Of a DNA stretch of 64,000 bases, positions 61,891-64,000 are shown piece after piece. The stretch spans positions 186,001 to 250,000 of the forward strand of contig JALOAG010000001.1 in the NCBI GenBank assembly GCA_023228875.1, given 5' to 3'. The stretch is from Bacteroidia bacterium (GTDB taxonomy: Bacteria; Bacteroidota; Bacteroidia; NS11-12g; UBA955). Each line of letters begins with the position of its first letter. The stretch's first letter is position 1. A program made the translations under genes and the position numbers. The notes below the pieces were generated by a model. The model was not told where the DNA came from, ran no database searches, and saw nothing but the letters and a program-made list of their open reading frames with translations.

Positions 61891-63897
61891 TTATTCAAAC
61901 CTTAGCCAATGGGTTACTTCCTTTATTTCAAGTTCCCGTTGTGCCAAATAGCGCAATCTCTTCAAATTCCAGTGCTCAAAAATAAGAGCTGTATATTTCT
62001 CAGAAGAGAATTGATGGTGAAACAGCCAATCTTTTTTGTGTATCAAAATATGTTTTTGCAAATACAATGCATTGTCTGTAAGTCTGAAATTGCTTGCGCT
62101 AACACTGTCATTCCATGTATGAAAATAGATTTTTCGTAATCCGTTTTCTGCAATATATGGGCGAAGGTAAAAACGCTGACTATACTCATCATTTAAGAAT
62201 TCTGCATCCGCAATAAAATGCACTTCACGCCCTTTTACAACACTCATTACCCTATGTTTGTTGATAGAATGTAATACAGCAAAATCTTGATGATTTATTT
62301 TATAAATCCTAAAGACAGCGGTGGACATAAAGAGCAACAACACACACATTGTTACATACAAATATGACTTCCGTGCTGAATACAACCACATTGTTAATCC
62401 TAAAATAAATAAGTAAATCAGAACTAATTGAAGTGGGGTGATATACAAATGCTCAAAACTCGAATAAGGCAACGCTTGCATTGTTCTTACAGTCCACAAT
62501 ATAAATTCTATGCTCAAAGAAGTAACCCAAACAATCACACTGCCAAGTATAGGTATCCAGAAGAAAGACACGCTAGTAATCAACGCCAGCATGACGATAA
62601 AAATAACCGGAATTACCACTAAGTTAGAAAGCAGGAAATACAATGGAAATTGATAGAAATAGAAAATACCTAAGGGAAAAGTTGCAATTTGGGCAGCAAG
62701 CGAAACTGCAATCAATTCCCATATATATTTTGTAACTTTAGTCTTGGGTAAATACCAATGTCTGATTTTGGGTTGAAAATATACGATTCCTAATACCGCA
62801 GTATATGAAAGTTGAAAACTTACACTTACTATCAACAAAGGATTTACCAATAATATAAGAAATGCAGATGCAAAAATGCTGTTGTAAATATTTGGCTTTC
62901 GCTTAAAAATCACACTAAGTTGCACTACTGAAAACATAATCGCAGCACGTTGCACTGAAGGCGACATACCGGTTACAAATGCGTAAGCCCAGATTCCTAC
63001 AATAACCAACATGCTTTTCAATATTGATTCATATCGGAAATTGCTAAAAACCTTTCCCAAATTGCTAAGAATCAAAAAAATAATTCCCACATGCAAACCT
63101 GACACTGCCAATACATGTAAAGTGCCCGTTTTAGAAAAAGAATCTACTATTTCTGTATTCAAATTGTTTCTATATCCAACCAAAAGAGCTTCTGCAAATC
63201 CTTTGTGCTCCGTCTTTGGAAAGAGTTCTCCAATAGTCGCTATAATCGACTGACGCACTCCGGATGCAACTCGTGTTACCGAGTTTTGAAATGAACCCGT
63301 AGTTTTCCAATCTGTTTCATTCAAAAAGACTTGGTAGTAAATATTCTGATAACTCAAGAATCTCTTGTAGTCAAACTCACCAGGGTTTCGTGGCGTTGGT
63401 ACTTCTTGGATATTCTCAGCATGAATAATTATTTCATCGCCTATTCTAAGATTTTGTTCTACAGGCTTTCTAAAATAAGCAAGTACACTACCGGCACTTT
63501 TAACAATTTGTCCGACAGAGTCAATAGTGCCTTTGACTTTCAGCTTGACCCTTACAAAATTTTCTCTATCATAAGGTTCTTCATTTACTTGAGTCAATAA
63601 AAACGCTGAATTATCATTTTTTGTAAAATGATTTGGTGAGTTGAGTTCATTATAATTCAATTGCCTAAAACTTCCCAATGCAAATAATAGTGTAAACAAT
63701 GCGATGCCATACAAGACATCGAGACTATATTTCTGAGGCTTTTTTCGAGTGAAAAAATAAACCGGTACTAATATGAATGCCGGAATAAAGAGAAGTAACC
63801 CTTGATTCGCATCATCTACGAGATAAAGAGCTGTGAAGACACCAAATATATAGGGAATAATCATCCTTATATAATGTATGTTGTGCCAATTGAACAT
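61891..63897 (-). CDS. comEC: ComEC/Rec2-family DNA uptake channel
   Basis: 668 residues. N-terminal helices and a soluble DUF4131-like domain (about 70-200), then the competence domain: GFAEALLVGYRNNLNTEIVDSFSKTGTLHVLAVSGLHVGII (about 237-277) and GMSPSVQRAAIMFSVVQLS. The C-terminal soluble part is short and lacks the HxHxDH metallo-beta-lactamase motif of full-length ComEC. It forms the inner-membrane channel for single-stranded DNA. Confidence 0.9.
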   Translation of the reverse strand: MFNWHNIHYIRMIIPYIFGVFTALYLVDDANQGLLLFIPAFILVPVYFFTRKKPQKYSLDVLYGIALFTLLFALGSFRQLNYNELNSPNHFTKNDNSAFLLTQVNEEPYDRENFVRVKLKVKGTIDSVGQIVKSAGSVLAYFRKPVEQNLRIGDEIIIHAENIQEVPTPRNPGEFDYKRFLSYQNIYYQVFLNETDWKTTGSFQNSVTRVASGVRQSIIATIGELFPKTEHKGFAEALLVGYRNNLNTEIVDSFSKTGTLHVLAVSGLHVGIIFLILSNLGKVFSNFRYESILKSMLVIVGIWAYAFVTGMSPSVQRAAIMFSVVQLSVIFKRKPNIYNSIFASAFLILLVNPLLIVSVSFQLSYTAVLGIVYFQPKIRHWYLPKTKVTKYIWELIAVSLAAQIATFPLGIFYFYQFPLYFLLSNLVVIPVIFIVMLALITSVSFFWIPILGSVIVWVTSLSIEFILWTVRTMQALPYSSFEHLYITPLQLVLIYLFILGLTMWLYSARKSYLYVTMCVLLLFMSTAVFRIYKINHQDFAVLHSINKHRVMSVVKGREVHFIADAEFLNDEYSQRFYLRPYIAENGLRKIYFHTWNDSVSASNFRLTDNALYLQKHILIHKKDWLFHHQFSSEKYTALIFEHWNLKRLRYLAQRELEIKEVTHWLRFE

Positions 63898-63932
63898 AGC
63901 TCATGGCGATTAAAGGTTTAAAAGGATTATGA

Positions 63933-64000
63933 TTACACTCCAAAAGCCGGATATTTTTCCGGATTATAGTTGTGCATCATTGTATAAATGGTGTTGAATA
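63933..64000 (-). CDS. Possible C-terminal end of a gene entering from the right edge (partial)
   Basis: A minus-strand open frame from the window edge encodes FNTIYTMMHNYNPEKYPAFGV and stops at 63933-63935, 36 bases before the comEC start. It is too short for identification and could be chance. Confidence 0.3.
   Translation of the reverse strand, partial: FNTIYTMMHNYNPEKYPAFGV

Noticed and set aside
1..64000. CRISPR array, prophage or rRNA operon
   Set aside because: I found no regularly spaced short direct repeats, no phage structural or lysis genes and no rRNA sequence.

Overview
The window is a chromosomal segment of an AT-rich member of the Bacteroidota. Supporting marks are a type IX secretion C-terminal sorting domain, a DUF2723 membrane protein, MeaB, a Sec/lipoprotein-type clade II nitrous oxide reductase cluster, a DUF6029 outer-membrane protein, and many promoters with the Bacteroidota -7 element TAnnTTTG. 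I cannot place it below phylum level.

Layout. 1-7771 is ordinary chromosome: an ABC-2 exporter, MeaB, a DUF2723 protein, RadC, superoxide dismutase and a small NqrM-like protein. 7960-32300 is an accessory, mosaic region. It opens with a dead IS3-family element (8039-9592). Next is a tightly packed six-gene defence operon (9732-18701): XRE regulator, SPPY DNA methyltransferase, GHKL-ATPase/nuclease fusion, type III Mod, Fic protein, type III Res. Next is a complete phosphate-starvation module (19880-28524): porin, PstSCAB, methylglyoxal synthase, PhoU, PhoB-like and PhoR-like proteins. A SulP anion transporter follows (28947-30497), then decayed T9SS and DUF1566 gene fragments (30964-31752).

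The modules of the accessory region are separated by structured non-coding DNA. There are four hairpins with unrelated but fully complementary stems around a constant ACA/AGA internal loop (9599, 18711, 19652, 28588). There are two VCR/attC-like elements sharing a 17-bp end (near 19439-19545 and 28747-28881). There is a direct repeat of about 214 bp (18945 and 30517) bracketing the phosphate and SulP modules. The hairpins sit at both ends of the defence operon and at both ends of the phosphate module, so the region reads as a cassette-like array. I consider this repeat system, with the composite defence operon, the best candidate for something undescribed.

32384-36750 is an exopolysaccharide O-acetylation-type operon (two SGNH hydrolases and an MBOAT acyltransferase). 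36836-39847 holds single genes. 39928-46265 is a clade II nos operon on the minus strand (cytochrome c, NosZ, membrane protein, NosL, NosD, NosF, NosY). It is divergent from two tandem paralogous His-rich membrane proteins (46394-49003), with a dyad resembling a CRP/FNR-type site between them. 49075-63897 is housekeeping and envelope chromosome: epimerase and glycosyltransferase, thioredoxin, DUF4340, EamA, a LytS/LytR pair, a Spy-like protein, a PfkB kinase, tRNA-Asn, DUF6029, PyrF, a GT39-like protein and ComEC. A possible partial gene runs off the right edge.
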